DNA from: Acidobacteriota bacterium
GTDB lineage: Bacteria > Acidobacteriota > Thermoanaerobaculia > Multivoradales > JAGPDF01
DNA length: 64,000 bases
Direction: 5' to 3'
Assembly (NCBI GenBank): GCA_014584695.1
Contig: JACTMI010000010.1
Span: forward strand, 209,272 to 273,271
In this document: positions 55,720-64,000 of the stretch, piece after piece
How the letters are laid out: each line of letters opens with the position of its first letter
Numbering within the stretch: the first letter of the stretch is position 1
The notes under the pieces: generated by a model
Told to the model about the DNA's origin: nothing
Seen by the model: the letters and a program-made list of their open reading frames with translations, nothing else
Database searches by the model: none
Program-made: the position numbers and the translations under genes

Positions 55720-56652
55720 ATGGGCCTGCTGTCCGGCTCCGCGAGCGTCGCGCGCTTCACCGTCCTCGAACGACCGGACGAGCCCGATTTCGACCGGCTC
55801 GCGTTCGAGCCGATTCCCGCCGGCAGCGAACGGCGAGAGAGCGCCGGATTCCTGTCCATGGAGCCGGGGGCCGAGTACACGCTCGGCGTCCGCCGCCACG
55901 CGTTCCGGATTCGCTTCGATCGCGTTCGCCCCGACCCGGCCGCGGTCGCCGAGCTGCGGCGTGAGCGTGAGCGCGCCGAGCTCGACGGCAGCGACCGGAC
56001 GGCGCTGCCGAGCGGCCGGCGCCGGGAGCTCACCGCCGAGGTGGAGGCCGAGCTGGCGCTGCGGACCCCGCCGCGCACGACGCTGGTCGAGGGCGTCCTC
56101 GACGGCGACACGGTCTACCTCGGCAGCAGCGCCCGCGCGCGCCTCGGCGCTTGCCTCCTGCTGCTGCGGCAGCTCGGCATCGTGACCCGGCTCGGCGCGC
56201 CCTGGCTCGACACCCCGGGCGCGGCGGCGGTCGAGATCCCCTGGCTGCGCCTGACCGAGCCCGGCGCCTCGCCGCTCGGCTGCCGGTTCCTCCGTGCACT
56301 GATCGAAGAAGGCGAGATGATGGCCGAGCCGGTCGACGGCGGCGCGCGGCTCGCGACACCGGAGCTCGACATCCGGCTCGCCGGGGCGGTCCACGTCGAG
56401 CTGTTCCGGTGGCTCGACGCCGGCGCCGAGGTGCTCGCCGCCAAGCTCGTTTCGGAGCAGGGGCCCTTCCGCTTCGACGCCCCGAGCTACCGGTTGGTCT
56501 CCCTGCGTCTCGACGTCGATTCGAGCGGCGGCTGGCGCGACCGGCTCGAGGCGCGGCTGGAGGCGATCGCCACGCTCTACGAAAAGCTGGACGAGAAGTA
56601 CGCGGCCCTTGCGGCTCCGGCGGCCGCCGGCGAGGTGGCCGCCGGCGCGTGA
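55720..56652 (+). CDS. rdgC: RdgC-like recombination-associated protein
   Basis: The 310-residue protein starts at ATG 55720 after GGAGG. It opens MGLLSGSASVARFTVLERP and has the order of blocks of the RdgC family: FEPIPAGSERRESAGFL, RRRELTAEVEAELALRTPPRTTLVEGVLD, VYLGSSARARLGACLLLLRQLG and a C-terminal domain with SYRLVSLRLD. E. coli RdgC is a DNA-binding ring that limits RecA loading. Similarity is by pattern, not by strong identity, and RdgC outside Proteobacteria is less well studied. Confidence 0.72.
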   Translation: MGLLSGSASVARFTVLERPDEPDFDRLAFEPIPAGSERRESAGFLSMEPGAEYTLGVRRHAFRIRFDRVRPDPAAVAELRRERERAELDGSDRTALPSGRRRELTAEVEAELALRTPPRTTLVEGVLDGDTVYLGSSARARLGACLLLLRQLGIVTRLGAPWLDTPGAAAVEIPWLRLTEPGASPLGCRFLRALIEEGEMMAEPVDGGARLATPELDIRLAGAVHVELFRWLDAGAEVLAAKLVSEQGPFRFDAPSYRLVSLRLDVDSSGGWRDRLEARLEAIATLYEKLDEKYAALAAPAAAGEVAAGA

Positions 56653-56708
56653 GCCCGGCGTCCGGCGCGCTTCCGCGCCGCCGGCCGACGACGTAGGATG
56701 TCGGGGCC

Positions 56709-56978
56709 ATGACCGACGAGCGGCGAGAGGGGCCGGGGATTCGCCCCCCGAATCCGGACGACGTGCCCACGGGCTGGCGCGCCGCGCCCGCCGCGACCTA
56801 CGGTCTGGAGCAACCGGTGCGCTGCCTCGGCTGCCGCGAGGAAATCGACGAGCTCTTCGTCGTCCGCCTCTACCGCGCGCGGGTGCACTTCGTCTCTTCG
56901 CTGCCGCGCAGCGGCCGCGTGCTGGTCTGCCCCAAGTGCCGCGCCGTGGTCCCCGGCGAGCTCGGCGCGGTGCTCTAG
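56709..56978 (+). CDS. Small zinc-ribbon protein, unknown
   Basis: The 89-residue protein starts at ATG 56709. It has two CxxC pairs, CLGC and CPKC, about 40 residues apart, which should bind one zinc ion. There is no helix-turn-helix. The gene converges on the GGDEF-TonB gene and their stop codons overlap in a CTAG. Confidence 0.68.
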   Translation: MTDERREGPGIRPPNPDDVPTGWRAAPAATYGLEQPVRCLGCREEIDELFVVRLYRARVHFVSSLPRSGRVLVCPKCRAVVPGELGAVL

Positions 56979-58378
56979 CGGCCGATCCGAAACTCGATTC
57001 GCAGCGTCGTCTCCATCTCCCGCGGCTCGCCGTCGCGACTGCCTGGCCGATAGGTGGCCGAGAGCGCCGCGGTGCGCGCGGCCTCGTCGAAGCCGAAGCC
57101 GGCGCGCTCGCCCACCGGCTCCAGCCGCACGATGCGGCCGAGGGCGTCGACGGTGACGCGAAATTCGATTCGTGCCTCCAACCCGCGCAGCCGGGCGATC
57201 ACGGGATAGACCGGCGGCCGGTGCTCGACCAGTTGCGGCGGCACGATCACCGGCGCCCGCGGGGGCAACGGCGAACCGGCGTCGGGCGCCGCCACCGCGA
57301 GAGCTCTCGGCTCGCTCGGCGACGCGCGGGGTTCCGGCAGGGCGGCGGCCGGCGGCGGGCCCGGCGGCGCCGGCTGCGCGCTCGCGACCGAAGGGGCCGG
57401 AGCTGCGGCGGAGGCGTCGTCCGGCCGCGCTCGCGCCATCGTCCGCTCGAGCTCCTGGATGCGCGCCTCGTAGCGCGCGCGCTCCTCGTCCGGGAGCTCG
57501 CGCACGAGGGCGGCGCGCAATCGGTCCACCTCCTCGCGCAGCAGGACCAGCTCGCCCTCGCGCTCCCGCGCCGCCTCGCGCGCGCGCCGCGCCGCCTCCA
57601 CCGCCGGCGCCGGATCGAGCAGCGCCGGGGCGCTCGCACCGCCGGCGAGCCACCAGATGCCGAGCACGGTCGCGGCGGCGGCGACGACCGCCGCGAGCAC
57701 GGTGATCCAGGCGCCGCGAGAAGCGGGGCCCGCGTCCGCGGACTCGAGAGCCGCCCGGCGGTCCCGCTTCTCGGCGTAGAGCTGCCGGTCGGCGATGGCG
57801 AGGACGTCTTCGCCGGAGCGCCCATCGAGCGGCGCCGCGGCGATGCCGACCGAGAACGAAACCGGCACGTCGATCGGCTGGCCGGTCGCCGGGTCGATCC
57901 AATCCTCGCCAAGGACCGCGGTCCGCGCCCGTTCGGCCAGCGCGCGCGCCTCTTCGATGCCGGCGCCCGGCAGGACGACGACGAACTCGTCGCCGCCGTA
58001 GCGGACCAGCCGGTCGCCGTCGCGGAAGCCGCCGCGCAGGCGCGCGGCGGCCCGGCACAGCACCTCGTCGCCGGCCAGGTGCCCGTAGCGGTCATTGACC
58101 TCCTTGAAGCGGTCGAGATCGAGCAGCAGCAGGGTGATCTGGCCATGGCGTTCGAGCAGCTCCGACCACTCGGACTCGAACAACTGGCGCAGATAGCGCC
58201 GGTTGAAGACGCCGGTCAGATCGTCGCGCAGCGCCAGCTCGTGCGCGCCCGAGCGGCTGAGCGGACGAGCGCGCTCGTCCGGCGGCGGAGTGGGGGGAAC
58301 GGGCGTGGACACGGCGGAGACCCGCGAGACGGCCAGCCGAGCGGCGAGCGCCCGGGACGAACCGGCGCATTCTCGCAT
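56975..58378 (-). CDS. GGDEF diguanylate cyclase fused to a TonB-like C-terminal domain
   Basis: This 467-residue protein starts at ATG 58378 (MRECAGSSRA). The N-terminal GGDEF domain is complete: DDLTGVFNRRYL, GGDEF at 128-132 and the product-inhibition site R119-x-x-D122. One membrane segment (WITVLAAVVAAAATVLGIWW) follows at about 220-240, then a coiled coil (EREGELVLLREEVDRLRAALV), a Pro/Ala-rich stretch and a TonB C-terminal domain (PPVYPVIARLRGLEARIEFRV...). The cytoplasmic cyclase is therefore linked across the membrane to a periplasmic TonB-like domain, an unusual combination. It makes c-di-GMP if the active site is intact. The gene is divergent from the S9 peptidase gene. Confidence 0.86.
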   Translation of the reverse strand: MRECAGSSRALAARLAVSRVSAVSTPVPPTPPPDERARPLSRSGAHELALRDDLTGVFNRRYLRQLFESEWSELLERHGQITLLLLDLDRFKEVNDRYGHLAGDEVLCRAAARLRGGFRDGDRLVRYGGDEFVVVLPGAGIEEARALAERARTAVLGEDWIDPATGQPIDVPVSFSVGIAAAPLDGRSGEDVLAIADRQLYAEKRDRRAALESADAGPASRGAWITVLAAVVAAAATVLGIWWLAGGASAPALLDPAPAVEAARRAREAAREREGELVLLREEVDRLRAALVRELPDEERARYEARIQELERTMARARPDDASAAAPAPSVASAQPAPPGPPPAAALPEPRASPSEPRALAVAAPDAGSPLPPRAPVIVPPQLVEHRPPVYPVIARLRGLEARIEFRVTVDALGRIVRLEPVGERAGFGFDEAARTAALSATYRPGSRDGEPREMETTLRIEFRIGR

Positions 58379-58465
58379 CGAAGTGGACCTGGCCCAAGCC
58401 GCCGGCGGGTTACGATGGCCGCTTCCGGCGCGCGCGAGCCGCGCGCCGACGGAGGGACCGCACCG

Positions 58466-60904
58466 ATGATGCGAGGATTCTGGCGGCGCCGCGCGGCGCG
58501 CGTGGCGATCACCCTGGCGGTCGCCCTCCCGCTGGCGGGAGCGGCGAGCGAGCCGACTCTGGAGTCGATCTTCGCCCGCGACTGGATCGGCACGGCGCCG
58601 GAAGCGCCCTACTGGTCGGACGACGGCAAATCGGTCTACTTCAGTCGCCGCCGGCCGGCGAGCGACCTGGTCGATCTCTATCAGATCGAGCTGCGGGGCG
58701 GAGCGGCGCGCCGGCTCGACGAGCGCGAGCGCGGGCGAGCCGACGCCCCGGGGGGCGCGCTGTCGCCCGACCGCAAGACGAAAGCCTTCGTCCGCGAGGG
58801 CGATCTGTTCGTCAAAGAGCTCGGCCGGGGCGCGCTGCGGCAGTTGACGCGCACGGTCGAGCTCGAGAGCGATCCGCTCTGGCTCACCACGGGACGGCGC
58901 GTCGCCTTTCGCCGCGGCGACGGTTTCTACGCCTTCGATCTCGACGCCGGCACCCTCGTCACGCTCGCCGACCTGCGCCTCGAGGACGATCCGCGGCCGC
59001 GGCCGGGAACCGACTTCCTCGCCGAGCAGCAGCGGCGGCTGTTCGAGGTGTTGCGCGACCGCCGCGCGCGCGCCGACGAGGTCGACGCCGCCGCGCGGGC
59101 CGCGCGCGCGAGCGATCCCACGCGCCCACCGGAGCCCTGGTGGCTGGGCGCCGACCGCGCCCTGCTCGGCGCCGCGCTCGCGCCTTCGGGCCGCCACCTC
59201 GCGGTGGTCCTCGGGCCCCGGCGCGAGCCCAGCGAGGCGTCACCGGCGGGCGCCGAAGGGGGGCGGCCCGACGCGCTGCCGGTCTGGGTCACCGAGAGCG
59301 GCTACGTCGAGCCGCGGCAGCTGCGGCCGAAAGTCGGCACGGGCAAGCCCGAAACGCCGCGCATCGCCCTGCTCGACCTGGCGACCGGCGAGCGCCGGGA
59401 CCTCGATCTCTCGCAGCTGCCCGGCCAGGGCGACGATCCGCTCGCCGAGCTGCGGCAGCGCGCGGCGAGCGCGCGGGCTGGGGCGCCCGCCGACGGCGCT
59501 GCGGCCGTCGCCGCGGCGCTTCCACGTCCGCTGCGGCTGCGGGCCATGCGCTGGAACGAGGCGGGGACCCACCTCGCGCTGCAGCTGTTCTCGGAGGACA
59601 AGAAGGACCGCTGGCTGGCGGTCACGGACGGCACGGGCACGCTCACTCCGCTCGAGCGGCAGAGCGATCCGGCCTGGCTCGGCTGGCGCTTCGACGATTT
59701 CGGCTGGATGCGCGACGGCTCGACGCTCTGGTTCCTGTCCGAGGAGAGTGGCTACGGCCACCTCTACCTGCGGCCGCTCGCCGGCCCGCGGCGCCAGCTG
59801 ACGCAGGGGCCGTTCGAGGTCGACCACCCCCGTCTCGCGCGCGACGGCAAGAGCTTCCTGGTGATGGCGAACCGCGAGCATCCGGGCATCGAAGAGGCCT
59901 ACCGGGTCGACGTCGCGAGCGGCGAATGGACCCGGCTGACCCGGCTCGAGGGGATCACCCACGCGCAGTGGTCCCCGGACGAGAAGCAGCTGCTGCTCCA
60001 TGCCTCGAGCGTCCTCGCGCCGCCGGAACTCTACGTCCAGCCCGCCCGCGCCGAAGCGCGCGCCGAGCGGCTGACGCGCTCGACCAGCCCCGAGTTCGAC
60101 GCCGTCGCCTGGACCAAGCCCGAGATCGTCGCGGTGCCGTCGAGCCACGGCGCGGGCGAGATCTGGGCGCGCGTCTACACCCCGCCGGGCCACTCGCCGG
60201 AGCGGACCTATCCCGCCGTGATGTTCGTCCACGGCGCCGGCTACCTCCAGAACGCGCACCACGGCTGGTCGCACTATTTCCGGGAGTTCATGTTCCATAC
60301 CCTGCTCGCCCGGCGGGGCTACGTCGTCATCGACATGGACTTCCGCGCCTCGGCCGGCTACGGCCGCGCCTGGCGGACGGCGATCTACCGCCAGATGGGC
60401 CATCCGGAGGTCGAGGACCTGGCCGACGGCGTCGCCTGGCTGGTGGCGAACCGAGGCGTCGACCGGAGCCGCATCGGCGTCTACGGCGGCTCGTACGGCG
60501 GCTTCCTCACTTTCATGGCGATGTTCCGGCGCCCCGAGCTGTTCGCGGCCGGCGCGGCGCTGCGGCCGGTGACCGATTGGGCGCACTACGCCGACTGGTA
60601 CACCTCGGCGATCCTCAACACGCCCGAGATCGACCCCGACGCCTACCGCCGCAGCTCCCCGATCGAACACGCCGCGGGGCTCGCGAAACCGCTGCTGATC
60701 GCCCACGGCATGGTCGACGACAACGTGCCGTTCCAGGACAGCGTGCGGTTGGTGCAGCGGCTGATCGAGCTCGGCAAGACCGAGCTGTTCGAGACCGCGA
60801 TCTATCCCGCCGAGGCCCACGCCTTCGTCGAGCCGTCGTCCTGGATCGATCAGTACAAACGGATCTGGCGCCTGTTCGAGCGCGAGCTGCGGCCGGGCGG
60901 CTGA
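58466..60904 (+). CDS. Prolyl oligopeptidase family serine peptidase (S9), exported
   Basis: The 812-residue protein starts at ATG 58466 with GGAGGG upstream and a signal peptide ending near AGAASE. A beta-propeller with WSPDEKQLLLH-type blades precedes the catalytic alpha/beta-hydrolase domain. The catalytic triad is in YGGSYGGFL (Ser), HGMVDDNVPF (Asp) and AEAHAF (His). S9C/DPP-IV-like enzymes of this kind cut peptides or dipeptides, often after proline or with broad specificity. It is divergent from the GGDEF-TonB gene. Confidence 0.93.
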   Translation: MMRGFWRRRAARVAITLAVALPLAGAASEPTLESIFARDWIGTAPEAPYWSDDGKSVYFSRRRPASDLVDLYQIELRGGAARRLDERERGRADAPGGALSPDRKTKAFVREGDLFVKELGRGALRQLTRTVELESDPLWLTTGRRVAFRRGDGFYAFDLDAGTLVTLADLRLEDDPRPRPGTDFLAEQQRRLFEVLRDRRARADEVDAAARAARASDPTRPPEPWWLGADRALLGAALAPSGRHLAVVLGPRREPSEASPAGAEGGRPDALPVWVTESGYVEPRQLRPKVGTGKPETPRIALLDLATGERRDLDLSQLPGQGDDPLAELRQRAASARAGAPADGAAAVAAALPRPLRLRAMRWNEAGTHLALQLFSEDKKDRWLAVTDGTGTLTPLERQSDPAWLGWRFDDFGWMRDGSTLWFLSEESGYGHLYLRPLAGPRRQLTQGPFEVDHPRLARDGKSFLVMANREHPGIEEAYRVDVASGEWTRLTRLEGITHAQWSPDEKQLLLHASSVLAPPELYVQPARAEARAERLTRSTSPEFDAVAWTKPEIVAVPSSHGAGEIWARVYTPPGHSPERTYPAVMFVHGAGYLQNAHHGWSHYFREFMFHTLLARRGYVVIDMDFRASAGYGRAWRTAIYRQMGHPEVEDLADGVAWLVANRGVDRSRIGVYGGSYGGFLTFMAMFRRPELFAAGAALRPVTDWAHYADWYTSAILNTPEIDPDAYRRSSPIEHAAGLAKPLLIAHGMVDDNVPFQDSVRLVQRLIELGKTELFETAIYPAEAHAFVEPSSWIDQYKRIWRLFERELRPGG

Positions 60905-60912
60905 GACGCCGC

Positions 60913-61197
60913 TCAGGTGACCGCGGCGAGCTCGAAGCGAACTTCGACTTCGCCGGCGCCGGGAACTTCGAAGCGCTTGCTGCTCTCAGCGGGCGGATCG
61001 CGCCGCGCGAACAGCTGTTCGGCGTAGAGAGCGACGCGCTGGTTGAGCCGCGGCCAGCCGAGGTCGCCATAGGTATGGCCAGCCGACCAGACCAGCAGCC
61101 GTCGGCCGGCACCGGCCCCGGCGGCGATGGTCGCCACCGCGACTCGCTCCCCCGCCGCCAGCGCCCGCTCGAGGCGCGCCGTCGTGGCCTCGCTCAT
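60913..61197 (-). CDS. XdhC/CoxI-like small protein (N-terminal-type domain)
   Basis: This 94-residue protein starts at ATG 61197. It carries ARLERALAAGERVAVATIAAG followed by LVWSAGHTYGDLGWPRLNQRV, which resembles the N-terminal domain of XdhC/CoxI proteins that help insert or sulfurate molybdenum cofactor. The NAD-binding second domain is absent. Since the window also encodes a molybdenum hydroxylase 37 kb away, a link is possible but unproven. It converges on the S9 gene. Confidence 0.5.
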   Translation of the reverse strand: MSEATTARLERALAAGERVAVATIAAGAGAGRRLLVWSAGHTYGDLGWPRLNQRVALYAEQLFARRDPPAESSKRFEVPGAGEVEVRFELAAVT

Positions 61198-61271
61198 GCC
61201 GCGACGTTAGCCGGCGGCGGCCGTCGGCGCAAGACGCGAGCCGCCGGGATCGGCCTCGCGGCGCTCCAGAC

Positions 61272-62207
61272 TCAGCGGCGGCGGGCGAGGCGCTCGAGCA
61301 GCGTGCGGTAGTCGGGTGGCGGCGGGGTGCGGACGGTGATGCGGCGGCCCGAGCGAGGGTGCTCGAACGAGAGCTCGCCGGCGTGGAGGGCGAGGCGCGG
61401 GAAGGTGACCGGCGGCGGGCCCAGCCGGCGCGGGCGGTAGACCCGGTCGCCGATCACCGGGTGACCCGCGGCGGCGAAGTGGATGCGGATCTGGTGCGTG
61501 CGCCCGGTCTCGAGCGCGACCTCGAGGCGGGTGGCGGTGGCGAAGCGCTGCAGCACCCGCCAGTGGGTCACCGCCGGCTTGCCCCGCTCGCCCGGCCCGG
61601 CCACCCAGCGGCGCCGGTGGGTGCCGTCGCCGATCAGCGCGCGATCGAACACTCCGCGCTCGTCCTCGACCGCGCCCTCGACCGCGGCGTCGTAGAGCCG
61701 GCCGAGCGAGTGGTCCTCGAGCTGCGCCTGGAGCGACTCGAGCGCCCGGCGGCTGGCCGCGAAGGCGACCAGACCCGAGGTCTCCCTGTCGAGGCGGTGG
61801 ACCACCGCGAGGAAGCCACGGTCGCCGCCACGCTTGCGAGCGAGCGCCAGCGAGACCCGCGACAGCAACGTGTCCTTCTCGCGCTCCGGCGTCGGCTGGG
61901 TGAGCAGGCCGGCGGGCTTGACCGCCACCACCACGTCGTCGTCCTCGTGGACGAGCTCGACCGTGGGCGCGCGAGCGCGCGGCCGCGGCGGCGCGTCCGG
62001 GTTCCAGGCCACCTGGACGCGCGGATCGACCCAGGTTCCGGGGTCGTGGTCGACCTGTCCGTCGACGCTCACGCGGCCGGCTTCGATCTCGCGCTTGGCG
62101 CGCGTGAAGGTGAGCTCCGGGTGCTCGCGGTGCAGCCGCCGCGCCAGCCGCTCGGCGTCCGGCGCGGGACCCGAGGACGGCTCGCCGCGCCGTCGCGGCG
62201 GCGTCAC
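61272..62207 (-). CDS. RluA-family 23S rRNA/tRNA pseudouridine synthase
   Basis: This 311-residue enzyme has an N-terminal S4 RNA-binding domain (FTRAKREIEAGRVSVDGQV), then the catalytic RluA core with VVHRLDRETSGLVAFA, in which Asp140 is the nucleophile. RTHQIRIHFAAAGHPVIGD near the end is the second conserved motif. It isomerises uridine in rRNA or tRNA; the exact site cannot be told. It overlaps the asparaginase-like gene upstream by 4 nt. Confidence 0.94.
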   Translation of the reverse strand: MTPPRRRGEPSSGPAPDAERLARRLHREHPELTFTRAKREIEAGRVSVDGQVDHDPGTWVDPRVQVAWNPDAPPRPRARAPTVELVHEDDDVVVAVKPAGLLTQPTPEREKDTLLSRVSLALARKRGGDRGFLAVVHRLDRETSGLVAFAASRRALESLQAQLEDHSLGRLYDAAVEGAVEDERGVFDRALIGDGTHRRRWVAGPGERGKPAVTHWRVLQRFATATRLEVALETGRTHQIRIHFAAAGHPVIGDRVYRPRRLGPPPVTFPRLALHAGELSFEHPRSGRRITVRTPPPPDYRTLLERLARRR

Positions 62208-62731
62208 TCGAGCGCCTCGAAGACGCCGAGCTCGCGGTTCTTGCGCACGTTGTCCCAGGCGAAGACGCGGCCGTTCATGGCGACGTAGACGCCGGGCGGC
62301 AGGACCTGGACGAACGACAGGGCGCTGCCCAGATTGAACAGGCCGTCCGAGCTGCCGAAGGCGAACGGAATCATGGCGCCGGTCAGCACGACCGTCTTGC
62401 CGCTCCCTTCGAGGCCTCGCGCGAGGGCGACGGCGGTCTGGACCATGGTGTCGGTGCCGTGGGTGACGACGATGCGCGACTCCGAGGAGCGCAGGCAGTT
62501 GGCGACGATCAGCTGGCGGTCGTCCTCGGTCATCTCCAGCGAGTCGACCATCATCACCGTGCGCACCTCGACCGCGAGCCGGCAGCGGCCCAGCTTCAGC
62601 ATCTCGGGCAGGTGGGTGTCCTCGAAGAAGAGCCGCCCGCGGACCTCGTCGTACTCCTTGTCGAAGGTGCCGCCGGTGACCAGAACCCGGATGGTCGCCG
62701 GCGCGCTCCCGCCGGAGCGTGGCGAGGACAC
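62204..62731 (-). CDS. One-domain asparaginase-like protein
   Basis: This 175-residue protein matches only the N-terminal catalytic domain of type I/II asparaginases: ILVTGGTFDK (here VLVTGGTFDKEYDE), VTHGTDTMVQTA with the second Thr-x-Asp, and VVLTGAMIPFAFGSSDGLFNLGSA. The C-terminal domain, which is needed for the classical dimer interface, is missing. Such short asparaginase-domain proteins exist in several bacteria; whether they hydrolyse asparagine is not clear. Its stop overlaps the start of the RluA gene (ATGA). Confidence 0.85.
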   Translation of the reverse strand: MSSPRSGGSAPATIRVLVTGGTFDKEYDEVRGRLFFEDTHLPEMLKLGRCRLAVEVRTVMMVDSLEMTEDDRQLIVANCLRSSESRIVVTHGTDTMVQTAVALARGLEGSGKTVVLTGAMIPFAFGSSDGLFNLGSALSFVQVLPPGVYVAMNGRVFAWDNVRKNRELGVFEALE

Positions 62732-62733
62732 GG

Positions 62734-63003
62734 TCAGCGACCGCCCCGCGTCCGCGGGGCGAGGCGGGCGAGGTGGCGCATCAGCGCGTCGTAGCGGCTG
62801 GCCGGCGCCGGAAACGACTCGGTCGCCAAGCGGTCGAGCAGCCGCTGCTCGGGCGAACGCACCGCCGCCTCGATCCGCTCGGCGCCGCCGCCGGTCGCCG
62901 TCGCGCGCGCCAGGCGGCCCGCGCAGCTGCCGCCCAGGGCAGCTTCCCGCGCCGCGATTTCGCGGCGGCGACGCAGCTCGCTGCGGTCCCGCTCGGCCAC
63001 CAT
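62734..63003 (-). CDS. Small Arg/Ala-rich protein, unknown
   Basis: This 89-residue protein starts at ATG 63003 and ends 2 nt before the asparaginase-like gene, so the three genes to 61272 form one operon. It is highly charged with a helical centre (ERDRSELRRRREIAAREAAL) and an FPAPASRYDALMRHLARL tail. I do not recognise a family. It is divergent from the SPFH gene. Confidence 0.6.
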   Translation of the reverse strand: MVAERDRSELRRRREIAAREAALGGSCAGRLARATATGGGAERIEAAVRSPEQRLLDRLATESFPAPASRYDALMRHLARLAPRTRGGR

Positions 63004-63084
63004 GCCGGCATCATAGCAACGGTCTCTTCCGCCCGGGGCCCCCGGCCGGTACACTCGCCCTCCGATCGTCCGAGGAGGAACGCC

Positions 63085-64000
63085 ATGGGCTTGATGAAGA
63101 ACATCCGCAAGCAGATCGGGTCTCAGTTCATCGAGATCCTGGAGTGGCTCGACGACACCCACGACACCCTGGTCTGGCGCTTTCCGGTCTACAACCAGGA
63201 GATCAAGATGGGCGCCCAGCTGGTGGTGCGCGAGAACCAGGCGGCGCTGTTCGTCAACGAGGGCAAGGCGGCCGACCTCTTCACCCCCGGGCGCTACCAG
63301 CTCACGACCCAGAACATTCCGATCCTGACCACGCTGCGCGGCTGGAAGTACGGCTTCCAGTCGCCGTTCAAGGCGGAGGTCTACTTCTTCAACACCCGCC
63401 TGTTCACCGACCTCAAGTGGGGCACCACCAACCCGGTGATGATGCGCGACGCCGAGTTCGGCATGATCCGCCTGCGGGCTTACGGCACCTACGCGCTCAA
63501 GGTCGGCGACCCGAAGCGGTTCTTCGAGACGGTGGTCGGCACGCGGGGCCTGACCGGCACCGAGGAGATCGTCGGCCAGCTGCGCTCGACCATCCTGTCG
63601 CGGCTCTCCGACGCTTTGGCCGAAGCGAAGATCCCGGCGCTCGACCTCGCCGCCCACTACGACGAGCTGTCGGCCGCCGGGCGGACCGTCCTGGCCCCCG
63701 AGTTCGACTCCTTCGGGCTCGAGCTGGCGAGGTTCTTCATCGAGAACGTCTCGCTGCCGGAGGAGGTCGAGAAGGCGATCGACCAGCGCTCGAAGCTGGG
63801 CGTGCTCGGCGACCGGCTCGGCCAGTACACCCAGCTGCAGACCGCCGAGGCGATCGGCACCGCGGCGGCCAACCCGGGCGGGCTGGCCGGCGCCGGCGTC
63901 GGTCTCGGCGCCGGCGTCGCGATGGGTCAGGCGATGTCCCAGGCGATGGCGGGCAGCGCCGCGCCCGGCGCGGCGGCCGCGCCGCCGCCGCCGCCGCCGC
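63085..64000 (+). CDS. SPFH-domain protein (YdjI-like), C-terminus cut by window edge
   Basis: The start is ATG 63085 with GAGGAGG upstream. The visible 305 residues begin MGLMKNIRKQIGSQFIEILEW, then an SPFH/band-7 core (NQEIKMGAQLVVRENQAALFVNEGKA, FFNTRLFTDLKWGT, MRDAEFGMIRLRAYGTYALKV), and continue into an Ala/Gly-rich and proline-rich linker where the window ends. YdjI/virion-core-like members usually finish with a zinc ribbon and associate with membranes, often next to phage-shock or stress genes. The exact role is unknown. Confidence 0.88.
   Translation, partial: MGLMKNIRKQIGSQFIEILEWLDDTHDTLVWRFPVYNQEIKMGAQLVVRENQAALFVNEGKAADLFTPGRYQLTTQNIPILTTLRGWKYGFQSPFKAEVYFFNTRLFTDLKWGTTNPVMMRDAEFGMIRLRAYGTYALKVGDPKRFFETVVGTRGLTGTEEIVGQLRSTILSRLSDALAEAKIPALDLAAHYDELSAAGRTVLAPEFDSFGLELARFFIENVSLPEEVEKAIDQRSKLGVLGDRLGQYTQLQTAEAIGTAAANPGGLAGAGVGLGAGVAMGQAMSQAMAGSAAPGAAAAPPPPPP

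Overview
The window is GC-rich, densely coded DNA from a bacterium with a diderm-type envelope: it has many lipobox lipoproteins, a TonB-type C-terminal domain, OmpA-like and QseG-like lipoproteins and Tat-exported redox enzymes. Tandem Ser/Thr kinases fused to TolB-like propellers, many secreted Calx-beta, beta-helix and DUF1554-like proteins, and many c-type cytochromes suggest Acidobacteriota, possibly the Thermoanaerobaculia. That placement is inference. No rRNA or tRNA gene was recognised.

Layout. 1-4.6 kb: two tandem receptor-type Ser/Thr kinase genes on the minus strand. The upstream one has lost its glycine loop through a 56-nt deletion. Behind them lies an AbrB/VapC toxin-antitoxin pair. 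4.7-10.7 kb: acetyltransferase, hydrolase, dihaem lipoprotein, a secreted DUF1554-like protein, a gene remnant and an HI0933-type flavoprotein. 11.1-19.4 kb: six long near-perfect palindromes (arms GGGGACAGGCACGC / GCGTGCCTGTCCCC) occupy intergenic gaps. One pair brackets a REP-associated tyrosine transposase (RAYT). The genes between are an AtoE-type transporter, a Cys/Met-metabolism PLP enzyme, threonine synthase, cytochromes and a hydrolase. 19.4-28.7 kb: a beta-helix protein, a Tat-exported molybdenum hydroxylase pair, and a tetrahaem / 4[4Fe-4S] / NrfD quinone-linked module. 28.7-36 kb: a three-gene lipoprotein/metallo-beta-lactamase operon, SppA and a Calx-beta protein.

36-43.3 kb is the most coherent block. 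A class D-like sortase and its LPRTA substrate, an OmpA-like lipoprotein, and a GlrR/GlrK/QseG-like operon (sigma-54 activator, histidine kinase, lipoprotein) lie together. Three well-matched sigma-54 promoters sit in front of the substrate gene, the OmpA-like gene and the regulator operon. This predicts a local envelope-response regulon in which the regulator drives its own operon and both surface-protein genes.

43.4-64 kb: polyphosphate kinase, an FAD oxidoreductase, a membrane glycosyltransferase-like protein, a gluzincin peptidase, a SpoIIE phosphatase, an SrkA-like kinase, an M14 carboxypeptidase, RdgC, a GGDEF-TonB fusion, an S9 peptidase, an RluA-type pseudouridine synthase, a one-domain asparaginase homologue and the start of an SPFH protein. 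Four otherwise unrelated secreted proteins across the window end in the same short C-terminal motif ([LI]F-x-D-x-F-[ED]...W-[SA]), which may be an undescribed sorting or processing tag.
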